Assembly (NCBI GenBank): GCA_040882225.1
Contig: JBBEBR010000006.1
Coordinates: 62,001-126,000 of the forward strand
From: Gracilimonas sp040882225
GTDB lineage: Bacteria; Bacteroidota; Rhodothermia; Balneolales; Balneolaceae
Direction: 5' to 3'
Length of the DNA: 64,000 nucleotides
The position numbers and the translations under genes were made by a program. Under the pieces are notes generated by a model. That model saw nothing but the letters and a program-made list of their open reading frames with translations, did not search any database and was not told where the DNA came from. Positions 16,357 through 23,508 of this stretch are shown here, piece after piece. Numbering within the stretch: the first letter of the stretch is position 1; each line of letters starts with the position of its first letter.

Positions 16357-16656
16357 TCATAAAAAAGTTAATCCAATACGCCGGTTCAAACCTTGCTCAA
16401 AAATTCGGATTAATGTTGAAAGCTGAATGTTGCCCTTTCCATTTTCAATTTTTGATATATAGCTTTTTTTAGTTCCGGCTCTTTTCGCCAGCTCCTCTTG
16501 AGTCATTTTGGCTTCCTTTCGTGCGGATTTTAGCATTTCACTAACGATGAACATTTGAGCATTTTCCTCATATTTATTCCTACTCTTAGAACCGATTTTA
16601 CCATGCTCCAACTCTATGAGTTGATCAAATGTCTTTATGTTTTTAAAGTCTTTCAT
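16357..16656 (-). CDS. higA: HigA-type antitoxin, XRE-family HTH
   Basis: A 99-residue DNA-binding protein. The C-terminal half is a Cro/C1-type helix-turn-helix (TQEELAKRAGTKKSYISKIENGKGNIQLSTLIRIFEQGL), with a 40-residue N-terminal arm that in such antitoxins contacts the toxin. It neutralises the HigB toxin encoded immediately upstream (2-bp gap) and normally represses the shared promoter; the palindrome at 17006-17023 is the likely operator. Toxin-first order is typical of higBA rather than relBE. Confidence 0.88.
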   Translation of the reverse strand: MKDFKNIKTFDQLIELEHGKIGSKSRNKYEENAQMFIVSEMLKSARKEAKMTQEELAKRAGTKKSYISKIENGKGNIQLSTLIRIFEQGLNRRIGLTFL

Positions 16657-16658
16657 AA

Positions 16659-16997
16659 CTACTTGTTCTTACTGTTAAAATATTTCTTCTTAATAGTTAA
16701 AGCTTTATCTATTTCCTTTTTTGAAGTTTTCTGTGTCTTCTTCTGAAAACCATTAAAAAGAATTATCAGATTGCCTTCATCAAAGCAACAAAAAATCCTA
16801 TAAATATTGGATTGATATTGTACTCTAATTTCATAAAGTCCATCTGTACCGGTCAAATGTTTTAGAAACTTCTTTGGAACTCGATCTACTTGCCTAATAA
16901 GTTCAAGAACGTATTGAATCTTTTCTTTTACCTTTGAATCCTGCTTTTGATAAAAATTTATGAAATGGTTTTCAAAGAATATGATTTTCCTTGCCAT
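16659..16997 (-). CDS. higB: HigB-type toxin (RelE superfamily, Gp49-like)
   Basis: A 112-residue basic protein of the RelE/ParE superfamily, Gp49-like branch. Typical pattern: FENHFINFYQKQDSKVKEKIQYVLELI, then KFLKHLTGTDGLYEIRVQYQSNIYRIFCCFDEGNLIILFNGFQKKTQKTSKKEIDKA. Members cleave mRNA on the ribosome and are held inactive by a downstream HTH antitoxin, which is exactly the arrangement here. The start at 16997 is 8 bp downstream of a perfect palindrome. No sign of decay in either gene, so the system is probably active. Confidence 0.88.
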   Translation of the reverse strand: MARKIIFFENHFINFYQKQDSKVKEKIQYVLELIRQVDRVPKKFLKHLTGTDGLYEIRVQYQSNIYRIFCCFDEGNLIILFNGFQKKTQKTSKKEIDKALTIKKKYFNSKNK

Positions 16998-17005
16998 ACC
17001 ATAAA

Positions 17006-17023
17006 GTTATCTTAAAAGATAAC
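17006..17023. promoter_or_regulatory. Probable HigA operator
   Basis: GTTATCTTAAAAGATAAC has perfect 8-bp arms (GTTATCTT / AAGATAAC) around a 2-bp centre and ends 8 bp upstream of the higB start codon. A symmetric site over the promoter of a toxin-antitoxin pair with an HTH antitoxin is the expected autoregulatory operator. Confidence 0.75.
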
Positions 17024-17043
17024 GTTTTGCAATTCGAATTTAT

Positions 17044-18171
17044 TCATGGAGATTGGGTCTGATCACTGATTACCGCCTCAAAAAGAGAATCAAATTCTTT
17101 GATTCTCTTCGGCCAGTCCAGGTGTTTGTTGATGTTTTGAAGTGAAGACTTTGGTAGTGGTTTCGTTTTTTCTGTCAATAAATCTTTCAAGTAATGAAAG
17201 AGATCATCTTCTGTTTCATATAAAACCGGGGCATGCAAAAGCGGGTTATGCAGGTTTTTTGGAATGAGTTCGGGATAATGCAAGCTATTGGGCACCAATG
17301 GGTGACATCCACAATATACCGCCTCCATTATGGCTACACAGAAGAATTCGTAGCTTGCAGTAGAAACTACAATGTCTCCGGAATGAAGCAGTTTGCTGTA
17401 ATTTTCTTTGTCATCAACATAACCAAAATGGGTGATTTGTTGCCCATACCGCTGCCAGGCTTTTTCGAACTCTTCGGGCTTTTCGTGTTTTGTGTCCCCG
17501 GCTAAAATCAGGTCGAATTTCAGGTCAATATCGTTCAGGCGATTCAGCACCCGAAAAAACATGGCGGGATTACGGTCGAACTGCCAACGCTGATTCCAAA
17601 CAATCACCGGGTAATCATTTTTATGGCGGGAATCCGGTTGTTTATCAAAGCTTTTTAAATCCAGTCCCGGATGCATCACCACACTTTTCTCGCGAATCTG
17701 TTCTACAGTGTTATAAGGTTTGTCATTCGGAAAGTTATCGAGGAATTTTGGCAGGGCTTGCAGCAGGTCATCCAAATGAAACTGAGATGAAAAAAGTAGT
17801 TTATCCGCCACCAGCATACTCAAGTAATTGATGTAGCAGTAGGTCAAATCCCGCTTCTCCCCTTCCGGAATTGGGCGCGTAAACTGATTGTCGTGCATAT
17901 ACATGATCGTTGGCGTATAGGCGAAACGTGGATTGGTTAGCGCCATAAAAGCAGGGAGGTTGGTCATGCTGCTGGTAATCAGTAAATCGATCTCCTCATC
18001 AACCTGATTTGTCATTTCAGCAAGGGTAACGGAATCTCCGTGCATCCTCCATTTCCACCCTTTTGAGCTAAGTTTTAGGGGAATAATGTGGTGACCCGAA
18101 TGTTTTTCGAGTCCCTTTAAAAAAGCTTTATGAGAACCGCTGTAGAATGGTTCAACAACCAGAATGTTCAT
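17044..18171 (-). CDS. GTDC1-like glycosyltransferase (DUF3524; tRNA-queuosine mannosyltransferase family)
   Basis: A 375-residue cytosolic glycosyltransferase. The first 170 residues are a DUF3524 domain (ILVVEPFYSGSHKAFLKGLE, GWKWRMHGDSVTLAE, PTIMYMHDNQ), and the rest is a GT4-type Rossmann domain (VIVWNQRWQFDRNPAMFFRVL, FGYVDDKENYSKLLHSGDIVVSTASYEFFCVAIMEAVYCGC with the nucleotide-sugar glutamate). Human GTDC1 (QTMAN) has the same two-part layout and mannosylates queuosine in tRNA-Asp. Bacterial homologs exist but their products are less settled. The gene is alone, with the repeat island upstream; no queuosine gene is nearby in the window. Confidence 0.82.
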   Translation of the reverse strand: MNILVVEPFYSGSHKAFLKGLEKHSGHHIIPLKLSSKGWKWRMHGDSVTLAEMTNQVDEEIDLLITSSMTNLPAFMALTNPRFAYTPTIMYMHDNQFTRPIPEGEKRDLTYCYINYLSMLVADKLLFSSQFHLDDLLQALPKFLDNFPNDKPYNTVEQIREKSVVMHPGLDLKSFDKQPDSRHKNDYPVIVWNQRWQFDRNPAMFFRVLNRLNDIDLKFDLILAGDTKHEKPEEFEKAWQRYGQQITHFGYVDDKENYSKLLHSGDIVVSTASYEFFCVAIMEAVYCGCHPLVPNSLHYPELIPKNLHNPLLHAPVLYETEDDLFHYLKDLLTEKTKPLPKSSLQNINKHLDWPKRIKEFDSLFEAVISDQTQSP

Positions 18172-18215
18172 TCGATATTCTTAGATTAAATCAGCCGTAA
18201 GTATAAGAAATTAGG

Positions 18216-18310
18216 ACCACAGATTTCTCTGATTACACTGATTTCACTGATGCTAAATCACACGGCTCGCTGAGCCGAGGTGGTGGTTTGGAGGGGTCAG
18301 AAACCTCTCC
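18216..18310. repeat. Palindromic debris at the edge of the repeat island
   Basis: Contains two short hairpins, CGGCTC/GAGCCG (18263-18277) and GGAGGGG/CCTCTCC (18290-18310), preceded by the tandem-like words CTGATTACACTGATTTCACTG. No gene is visible here. Confidence 0.5.
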
Positions 18311-18330
18311 ATCTCAATAACCCCGCAAAA

Positions 18331-18440
18331 TCATTCTGAAGGTACCCCTGAAGAATCTGAGTTGGAAATGATTACCAAGTTGGAATCAGCACCCATGCCT
18401 CCAAAAAACTAAGATCCTTCGCAAGTATGCTCAGGATGAC
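18331..18440. repeat. Dispersed hairpin repeat, unit A
   Basis: A 110-bp unit with left end TCATTCTGAAGGTACCCCTG then AAGAATCTGAGTTGG and right end AAGATCCTTCGCAAGTATG then CTCAGGATGAC. The ends are partly complementary (TTCTGAG/CTCAGGA, GAAGAATCTT/AAGATCCTTC), so the unit can fold into one long interrupted stem. It supplies the last codons and the TGA stop of the GIY-YIG gene. Confidence 0.8.
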
Positions 18441-18763
18441 TGTGTGGGTAAAGTTTTATCTGGCGGCCACTCTCCGAGAATGGATTTATTCAGCATATTC
18501 CATTGTGGATTATCTTTAGCAATTAGATTCATCTTCCAGTCTCTCTTTTTCCCTTTGATATACTTTTCTGCTTGAATCGCTTCCCCCATTGTTGGAAAGG
18601 AATCATACCATATAAGGCAATAACAATAATATTTTCCAGCAAATGATTCAGGATTTCCTCTATTCAGATAATGTTCTACAATTCTTCTTTGAAGATTATT
18701 TGTGACTCCGGTATATAAGCTGCTCTTTTTTGGATTGGTAGCGATGTATGTATAAGCTCCCAT
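18431..18763 (-). CDS. Small GIY-YIG nuclease-domain protein
   Basis: A 110-residue single-domain GIY-YIG protein of the UPF0213-like type. The two signature strands read YTYIAT (residues 4-9) and LYTGVTNNLQRRIVEH (16-31, with the conserved Arg), and the conserved Glu follows in EAIQAEKYIKGKKRDWK. Such proteins cut nucleic acids or derive from nucleases; the exact role of the small stand-alone forms is not known. The C-terminus TQSS and stop lie inside hairpin unit A, and unit B begins 19 bp upstream of the ATG, so the gene is framed by two direct repeats. Start at 18763 (MGAYTYIA) is the only sensible one. Confidence 0.85.
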   Translation of the reverse strand: MGAYTYIATNPKKSSLYTGVTNNLQRRIVEHYLNRGNPESFAGKYYCYCLIWYDSFPTMGEAIQAEKYIKGKKRDWKMNLIAKDNPQWNMLNKSILGEWPPDKTLPTQSS

Positions 18764-18782
18764 TGCAGATTATAAGAAATTC

Positions 18783-19333
18783 GTCTTTCTGAGGGTACCC
18801 CCGAAGAATCTGAGTTGGGAATGATTACGAGGTTGAAATAAGTACCTGCTCCAAGAAAAGCAAGATCCTTCGCAAGTATGCTCAGGAAGACCGAGTATAA
18901 TATAGACTTCAGAATCCCCAACGAGTCTTTCTGAGAGTACTCTCGAAGAATCTGAGTTGGAAATGATTATCAGGTGGGAATGAAGCGTCTGCTCCACGAA
19001 AAACTAAGATCCTTCGCAAGTATGCTCAGGAAGATTTTGGTGAGAATGGATGCAATATATAACCTCACAATCCCCAACGAGTCTTTCTGAGAGTACTCTC
19101 GAAGAATCTGGGTTGGGAATGGTTATCAGGTTGGAATCAGCGCCTGTGCTTCGAAAAGCAAGATCCTTCGCAAGTATGCTCAGGAAGACCGAGTATAATA
19201 TAGACTTCAGAATCCCCAACGAGTCTTTCTGAGAGTACTCTCGAAGAATCTGAGTTGGAAATGATTATCAGGTGGGAATGAAGCGTCTGCTCCACGAAAA
19301 ACTAAGATCCTTCGCAAGTATGATCAGTAAGAT
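18783..19333. repeat. Tandem array of four hairpin repeat units (B-E)
   Basis: Units begin at 18783, 18925, 19081 and 19223 (spacings 142, 156, 142) and are each about 110 bp with the ends GTCTTTCTGAG and CTCAGGAAGA. B and D share one version, C and E another; C and E are almost identical, as are the 33-bp spacers after B and D. So a B+C block of 298 bp was duplicated to give D+E. Unit E ends in the 3' end of the DUF2480 gene (stop at 19324). Reading frames in this stretch are by-products of the repeats. Confidence 0.88.
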
Positions 19334-19830
19334 TTTTTTCGCCAGACGGGCACATTGGAGCAGGCTTCCCCGTACATTATTTTTTTAGCGACTCCCATTA
19401 ACTTATTTGTAGCAAGTAAATAGATGGAATCAGGTACATGAACTTTTCCGCAGCCTTTGAGAAGCACGAATTTATCTTCGTAAGGGCTCCAGTCATTTTC
19501 ATCAATTTCCCGGCGGTAAAGCTCGTACCGGACCTGTTCAGGTTCAGCATGAAAGACTTCTTGGGCATATGGTGAAGCGTGAGCAGTAATTAACATCCAC
19601 GCCCATGGAGCGATAATGGCATCTGTACTGCAATAGACAGATAAATATTTCCCTTCAAACTGAGGCCAGTCATAAGTTTCTAAGTGTTCCCGAAAGTCTT
19701 TTTCTTTTAATAAGAGTTCCTGGAAAAGAAATTGCTTTATATCCAGTTCTTCTATCGGGGTTGCATCATAGAACTTTTGCAGGTCGATGGTAACCAGCTT
19801 CGTGTTCTGCTGTATTTTATTGACGATCAT
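19324..19830 (-). CDS. DUF2480 family protein, end of SUF operon
   Basis: A 168-residue soluble protein of the DUF2480 family, largely restricted to Bacteroidota and relatives. Conserved segments visible are FLFQELLLKEKDFREHLETYDW, CSTDAIIAPWAWMLIT, LLKGCGKVHVPDS and KIMYGEACSNVP, with conserved cysteines in the CSTDA, KGCG and EACS motifs. Family members sit behind Suf genes, as here, suggesting a role in Fe-S assembly; that has not been shown to my knowledge. The last codons (KKSY, stop) fall in hairpin unit E, so the natural tail may have been replaced. An 83-bp gap with a 25-bp-arm hairpin separates it from the A-type carrier. Confidence 0.85.
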   Translation of the reverse strand: MIVNKIQQNTKLVTIDLQKFYDATPIEELDIKQFLFQELLLKEKDFREHLETYDWPQFEGKYLSVYCSTDAIIAPWAWMLITAHASPYAQEVFHAEPEQVRYELYRREIDENDWSPYEDKFVLLKGCGKVHVPDSIYLLATNKLMGVAKKIMYGEACSNVPVWRKKSY

Positions 19831-19842
19831 AATATAATGTTG

Positions 19843-19905
19843 AATTATGAATGTTGAATTTTGGATTAGTCATCATTCAAAATCCAAAATCCAACATTCA
19901 TAATT
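19843..19905. repeat. Long palindrome between suf genes
   Basis: Left arm 19843-19867 (AATTATGAATGTTGAATTTT then GGATT) pairs with 19881-19905 over 25 bp with one mismatch and a 13-nt loop. Similar sequences occur at 40726-40785 and, as a half, near 10208-10226. It lies in the transcript between the A-type carrier and DUF2480 genes and may limit read-through. Confidence 0.8.
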
Positions 19906-19913
19906 TATAATTA

Positions 19914-20249
19914 CTAAATAGAAAAAGATTCCCCACACGAACAGGTGCGTGTAGCATTCGGGTTCTTGAAATGGAAACCCTGCCCTTCTAAGCCCTCTGA
20001 ATAATCAAGCTCTGTTCCTGCCAGATATAAGAAGCTGCGCATGTCTACGAGGATTTTCAGCCCGTTTACATCGAAAACCTTATCACTTTCCGCAGCCTCT
20101 CCTTTTGGGTCAAAATCCAGATCATAGGTAAGGCCGGAACATCCGCCGCTAATAACTCCAATCCTGAGAAATGCATTTAGAGGCACTTCTTTTTCTTGGC
20201 GAATTTCGCTAATGCGTTCAGAGGCTTTTTGACTAATCGATAGTTCCAT
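19914..20249 (-). CDS. sufA: A-type Fe-S carrier (SufA/IscA/HesB)
   Basis: A 111-residue A-type carrier protein that receives Fe-S clusters from the SufBCD scaffold and passes them to apoproteins. The three ligand cysteines are present: Cys37 (GVISGGCSGLTYD) and Cys103/Cys105 (RTCSCGESF). Length and start are standard for the family. It follows the Nfu gene by 15 bp in the SUF operon. I use sufA because of context; by sequence alone it could equally be called IscA or ErpA-like. Confidence 0.9.
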   Translation of the reverse strand: MELSISQKASERISEIRQEKEVPLNAFLRIGVISGGCSGLTYDLDFDPKGEAAESDKVFDVNGLKILVDMRSFLYLAGTELDYSEGLEGQGFHFKNPNATRTCSCGESFSI

Positions 20250-20264
20250 AATTCTTAAATCTAT

Positions 20265-20816
20265 TTAAACTGAAACAACCTGAATTTCAGGATCAATTCT
20301 CTTTACCATGCTTTCGATGGCATAAAGTGTTCCTGTGGTTGCTGTAGGGCAAGTTCCACAAGCGCCCTGATAGTGAACCTTCAGTCGATTTGACTCAAGG
20401 CCGAGCACTTTTAATCCACCACCATCTGCTAAAAGGTAAGGACGAACCTGCTCGTCTAACATTCTATTGATTTCCTGCAATCGGGGATCATCAGACTCCT
20501 GCGCTTCTTTACTTACATGAACTTCTGAGTCATCTTCAACGCCGGTAAGTGGTTGCGCGTCTCGAATTGGCGGAGCTAATTTCCGGAGTAATTCAGACCA
20601 GACAGCTTTTCCGTCCTGAGTTACCGTTACATATTTATCCACATAATACACGTTGATGACGCTGTCGATCGCAAATAATGCAGATGCCAGTTCATCTCCT
20701 TCAGCTTCCATGCTATTCTCAAATGAACGTGTTACTCCATTGGTGAGTGGTTCATCGAGCACAAATCGCATTGCATCAGGATTTGGTGTGCGTTCTATTT
20801 CTTTAATTTTAGCCAT
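20265..20816 (-). CDS. Nfu-type Fe-S carrier/scaffold (Nfu_N + NifU C-terminal domain)
   Basis: A 183-residue protein with an N-terminal Nfu_N domain (EIERTPNPDAMRFVLDEPL, about 1-90) and a C-terminal NifU-like domain (about 105-183) with the cluster motif ACGTCPTATTG (Cys153/Cys156 region). Nfu proteins bridge a cluster between two subunits and deliver it to client enzymes. It lies 11 bp downstream of sufS and 15 bp before the A-type carrier, clearly in the SUF transcript. A short linker of Asp/Glu/Ser separates the domains. Confidence 0.9.
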   Translation of the reverse strand: MAKIKEIERTPNPDAMRFVLDEPLTNGVTRSFENSMEAEGDELASALFAIDSVINVYYVDKYVTVTQDGKAVWSELLRKLAPPIRDAQPLTGVEDDSEVHVSKEAQESDDPRLQEINRMLDEQVRPYLLADGGGLKVLGLESNRLKVHYQGACGTCPTATTGTLYAIESMVKRIDPEIQVVSV

Positions 20817-20827
20817 CGTTTTCTCCT

Positions 20828-22084
20828 TTAATTATCAAAAAAATCTTGTACGTATTTAATGCCATCAATCAGCCGGTCGATATCTTCTTCATTATTGTAA
20901 AACGAAATGGAAGCCCGCACCGTACCTGGAATATCATAATATTGCATCAATGGTTGTGCGCAGTGATGTCCGGTACGAACCGCGATTCCTTTTTGATCGA
21001 GAATGGTTCCTGCATCAGCAGCATGAATATCCCCTATCAAAAATGAAATTACCGAAGCTTTATTTTTTGCTGTTCCAAAAATCTTAAGACCCTCAATTTC
21101 TTGAAGCTTTAAAGTGGCGTATTCCAGTAATTCTGCTTCTCGATCTCGTACTTTGTCGAAACCAATTTCATTCAAATAATCTATGGCTGCTCCGAATCCA
21201 ATTCCTGCTGCAATGGGCGGTGTTCCGGCTTCAAATTTATGGGGAAGGTCATTCCAGGTAGTTTTCTCAAAGGTAACCTTATCAATCATATCCCCTCCTC
21301 CACGATACGGAGGCATTTCCTGGAGCAATTCTTTTTTCCCGTAAAGAATGCCGAATCCAGTTGGGCCACACATTTTGTGGGCTGAAAAAGCGTAGAAATC
21401 GGCATCTAAATCCTGAACATCCACCACGGAATGCGGCACAGCCTGAGCACCATCAATCAAAACGGGAATATCTTTTTGATGAGCCGCTTCAATCATTTCT
21501 TTCACCGGGTTGATAGTGCCCAATGCATTTGAAATGTGAACAACAGCTACCATTTTGGTGCGATCTGTAAGCAACTTATGATATTCATCCATAAGCAACT
21601 CTCCGGCATCATTCATGGGGATTACTTTGAGTTTTGCTCCTGTTTGATCAGCAATTAATTGCCACGGAACAATATTGGCATGATGTTCCATCTCCGAGAT
21701 AAGAATTTCATCTCCTTCTTTAAAATGAATGCGGCCGTAAGAATTAGCCACCAAATTTATCGCATCGGTTGTGCCGGTCGTATAGATTATCTCCTCAGGG
21801 TGCCGGGCATTGATCAACTCCTTCACTTTTGTTCGGGTAGCTTCAAAAGCATCCGTAGCAGTTTGGCTAAGTGAATGAATTCCACGATGCACATTGGCGT
21901 GTTCATTAGAATGGTAATCATTAATGCGGTCGATTACCGGCTGCGGCATTTGGCTGGAAGCTCCATTATCAAGATACACCAATGGATTGCCTTTTACTTC
22001 TCGGCGAAGTACAGGAAATTGCTTACGTATTGATTCCCAATAACTTGTAAGCGTTAGTGATTCTTTATTTAAGGTTTCTTCCAT
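20828..22084 (-). CDS. sufS: Cysteine desulfurase SufS
   Basis: A 418-residue PLP-dependent class V enzyme that takes sulfur from cysteine for cluster building. The PLP lysine is in FSAHKMCGPTGFGILYG (about residue 237) and the sulfur-carrying cysteine in RTGHHCAQPLM (about 374), with the short loop of group II (SufS) desulfurases. VYLDNGASSQMP and NVHRGIHSLS are typical of SufS. No SufE or SufU partner is in the window. Between it and the upstream sufD lie two strong palindromes, which may attenuate expression of sufS and later genes. Confidence 0.95.
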   Translation of the reverse strand: MEETLNKESLTLTSYWESIRKQFPVLRREVKGNPLVYLDNGASSQMPQPVIDRINDYHSNEHANVHRGIHSLSQTATDAFEATRTKVKELINARHPEEIIYTTGTTDAINLVANSYGRIHFKEGDEILISEMEHHANIVPWQLIADQTGAKLKVIPMNDAGELLMDEYHKLLTDRTKMVAVVHISNALGTINPVKEMIEAAHQKDIPVLIDGAQAVPHSVVDVQDLDADFYAFSAHKMCGPTGFGILYGKKELLQEMPPYRGGGDMIDKVTFEKTTWNDLPHKFEAGTPPIAAGIGFGAAIDYLNEIGFDKVRDREAELLEYATLKLQEIEGLKIFGTAKNKASVISFLIGDIHAADAGTILDQKGIAVRTGHHCAQPLMQYYDIPGTVRASISFYNNEEDIDRLIDGIKYVQDFFDN

Positions 22085-22095
22085 GGTTCTTTAGC

Positions 22096-22132
22096 TTAGA
22101 CCTGACAGGTTTTAAAAACCTGTCAGGTCTAA
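22096..22132. repeat. Perfect 18-bp-arm palindrome between sufD and sufS
   Basis: TTAGACCTGACAGGTTTT and AAAACCTGTCAGGTCTAA flank a single A at 22114, giving an uninterrupted 18-bp stem. I recall closely similar palindromes scattered in Bacteroidota and cyanobacterial genomes. It has no T-tract of its own on the suf-coding strand. Confidence 0.85.
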
Positions 22133-22137
22133 TTGTT

Positions 22138-22175
22138 ACTGGTAACGAAGCTCTGCATCGTTACCAGTTTTTTTT
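22138..22175. repeat. Second palindrome behind sufD
   Basis: ACTGGTAACGA (22138-22148), a 9-nt loop, TCGTTACCAGT (22158-22168), then eight Ts on the plus strand that run into the sufD stop codon (22174-22176). On the suf-coding (minus) strand the A-run precedes the hairpin, so it is not a normal terminator for sufD; it could terminate antisense transcripts. Confidence 0.75.
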
Positions 22176-23508
22176 AATCCCCAACCGAAACAAACTTCTC
22201 GTCGCGGTTGGTGTATTTGATTACTTCTTCAAGAAGCAATTTATGAACTGATTCTACTTCCATATTTTCGATGCTTTCCAATGTGAAGGCATAAACCAGC
22301 AATTCGCGGGATTTTTGCTCGGTCAATCCACGGCTTTGAAGGTAAAATACTTCATCATCGCTAAGCTGACCGATTGTTGCGCCATGCGAACACAGCACGT
22401 CATCGGCAAAAATTTCAAGCTGAGGTTTGGTGTGAACTGTTCCTCCTTCGCTTAACAACAGGTTTCTATTTTCCTGGAATGAATCTATTTTCTGCGCATC
22501 CTTTGCCACAAAAATCTTCCCGTTAAAAATAGAATGCGCGTTGTCATTCACCACCACTTTATGCAGCTGATGACTCGTCGCATGAGCTCGCCTGTGATCC
22601 ATGATAGAATGCGTATCTGCGATCTGATCACCATCAATTAAAACGAGTGCATCTACTGTGAAATCTACTTCTTCAGCGTTTTGAACAACGCGTGGGTCGT
22701 TTCGAAATAACTTCGCTCCCAGGCAAATTGTATAGGAATGATATTCCGAATGCTGATCAATATTCGCAATAGGCCGGGAAATATGAGACGCCTGCTTACT
22801 GTCGCGCTGAATTCGTGCATGATGCACATGAGCACCTTCAAACAGCTTAAATTCTGCAACGGGAACATTCAGGTACACATTATTGGCCAGGCCAATATGT
22901 TCCTCCACGATCGTTGCTTTCGAATACATCTCCCCTACAAAAAGAACCCGTGGAGTTGTGAAATATGGCTTTTCTGAATCTGTAAATACATGAAGAATGT
23001 GAATTGGAGTTTCAACCTTCGTTTCCTTTGGAATGTAAATGAAAGCTCCATCCTTAAAATTCACATCATTCAAAGCTACGAAAACATCCTGATCTTCATC
23101 ATAATTGGTGTATTTACCGAGATGATTTTTTACAAGCTTGGAATCTCCATTTTCAGCAATACTGCCTACTATCACTTTCTCCGGCAGTCCACTGACTGAA
23201 GATGCTTCTTTATCAAGTTCACCATTCACAAAAACCAGACGCGTATTTTTCGCTTCCGGTAAATAATAGGAACTCAGATCTCCGACCGATTTCACCCCCG
23301 CCTCTTTCACAGAAACAAAACTGTTGCGCGAAATAGATCTCAGGTCAGTAAATCTCCATTCTTCGTCTTTTCTTGTTGGGAAATTGAATTCCAATACATT
23401 AGCAGCTCCTTTAGTATTTAAAGCAGCAATCGCCTCCACATTAGAAGTCTCAAAATCAGCTTCTAAAAAATTTAATAACGTTTCTTTTTCTTTTACCAAA
23501 TTGCTCAT
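22174..23508 (-). CDS. sufD: SufD, SufBCD scaffold subunit
   Basis: A 444-residue SufD protein that pairs with SufB and SufC to form the Fe-S scaffold complex. The beta-helical core is recognisable from NLLLSEGGTVHTKPQLEIFADDVLCSHGATIGQLSDDEVFYLQSRGL, which carries the conserved His of SufD, and the C-terminal helix binding SufC. The N-terminus (FPTRKDEEWRFTDLRSI) is typical. It overlaps sufC by 4 bp (ATGA), so translation is coupled. Two palindromes follow it before sufS. Confidence 0.95.
   Translation of the reverse strand: MSNLVKEKETLLNFLEADFETSNVEAIAALNTKGAANVLEFNFPTRKDEEWRFTDLRSISRNSFVSVKEAGVKSVGDLSSYYLPEAKNTRLVFVNGELDKEASSVSGLPEKVIVGSIAENGDSKLVKNHLGKYTNYDEDQDVFVALNDVNFKDGAFIYIPKETKVETPIHILHVFTDSEKPYFTTPRVLFVGEMYSKATIVEEHIGLANNVYLNVPVAEFKLFEGAHVHHARIQRDSKQASHISRPIANIDQHSEYHSYTICLGAKLFRNDPRVVQNAEEVDFTVDALVLIDGDQIADTHSIMDHRRAHATSHQLHKVVVNDNAHSIFNGKIFVAKDAQKIDSFQENRNLLLSEGGTVHTKPQLEIFADDVLCSHGATIGQLSDDEVFYLQSRGLTEQKSRELLVYAFTLESIENMEVESVHKLLLEEVIKYTNRDEKFVSVGD

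Noticed and set aside
18676..19219. Several 70-80-codon frames in the repeat island
   Set aside because: They are translations of the hairpin repeat units, related to each other only because the DNA is repeated.
18331..19333. CRISPR array
   Set aside because: Units are about 110 bp with internal hairpins, and spacers are themselves repeated (33 bp identical twice); no cas genes are nearby.
22138..22175. Rho-independent terminator of sufD
   Set aside because: The T-run is on the plus strand and lies before the hairpin in the direction of suf transcription, so it is not a normal terminator for that operon.
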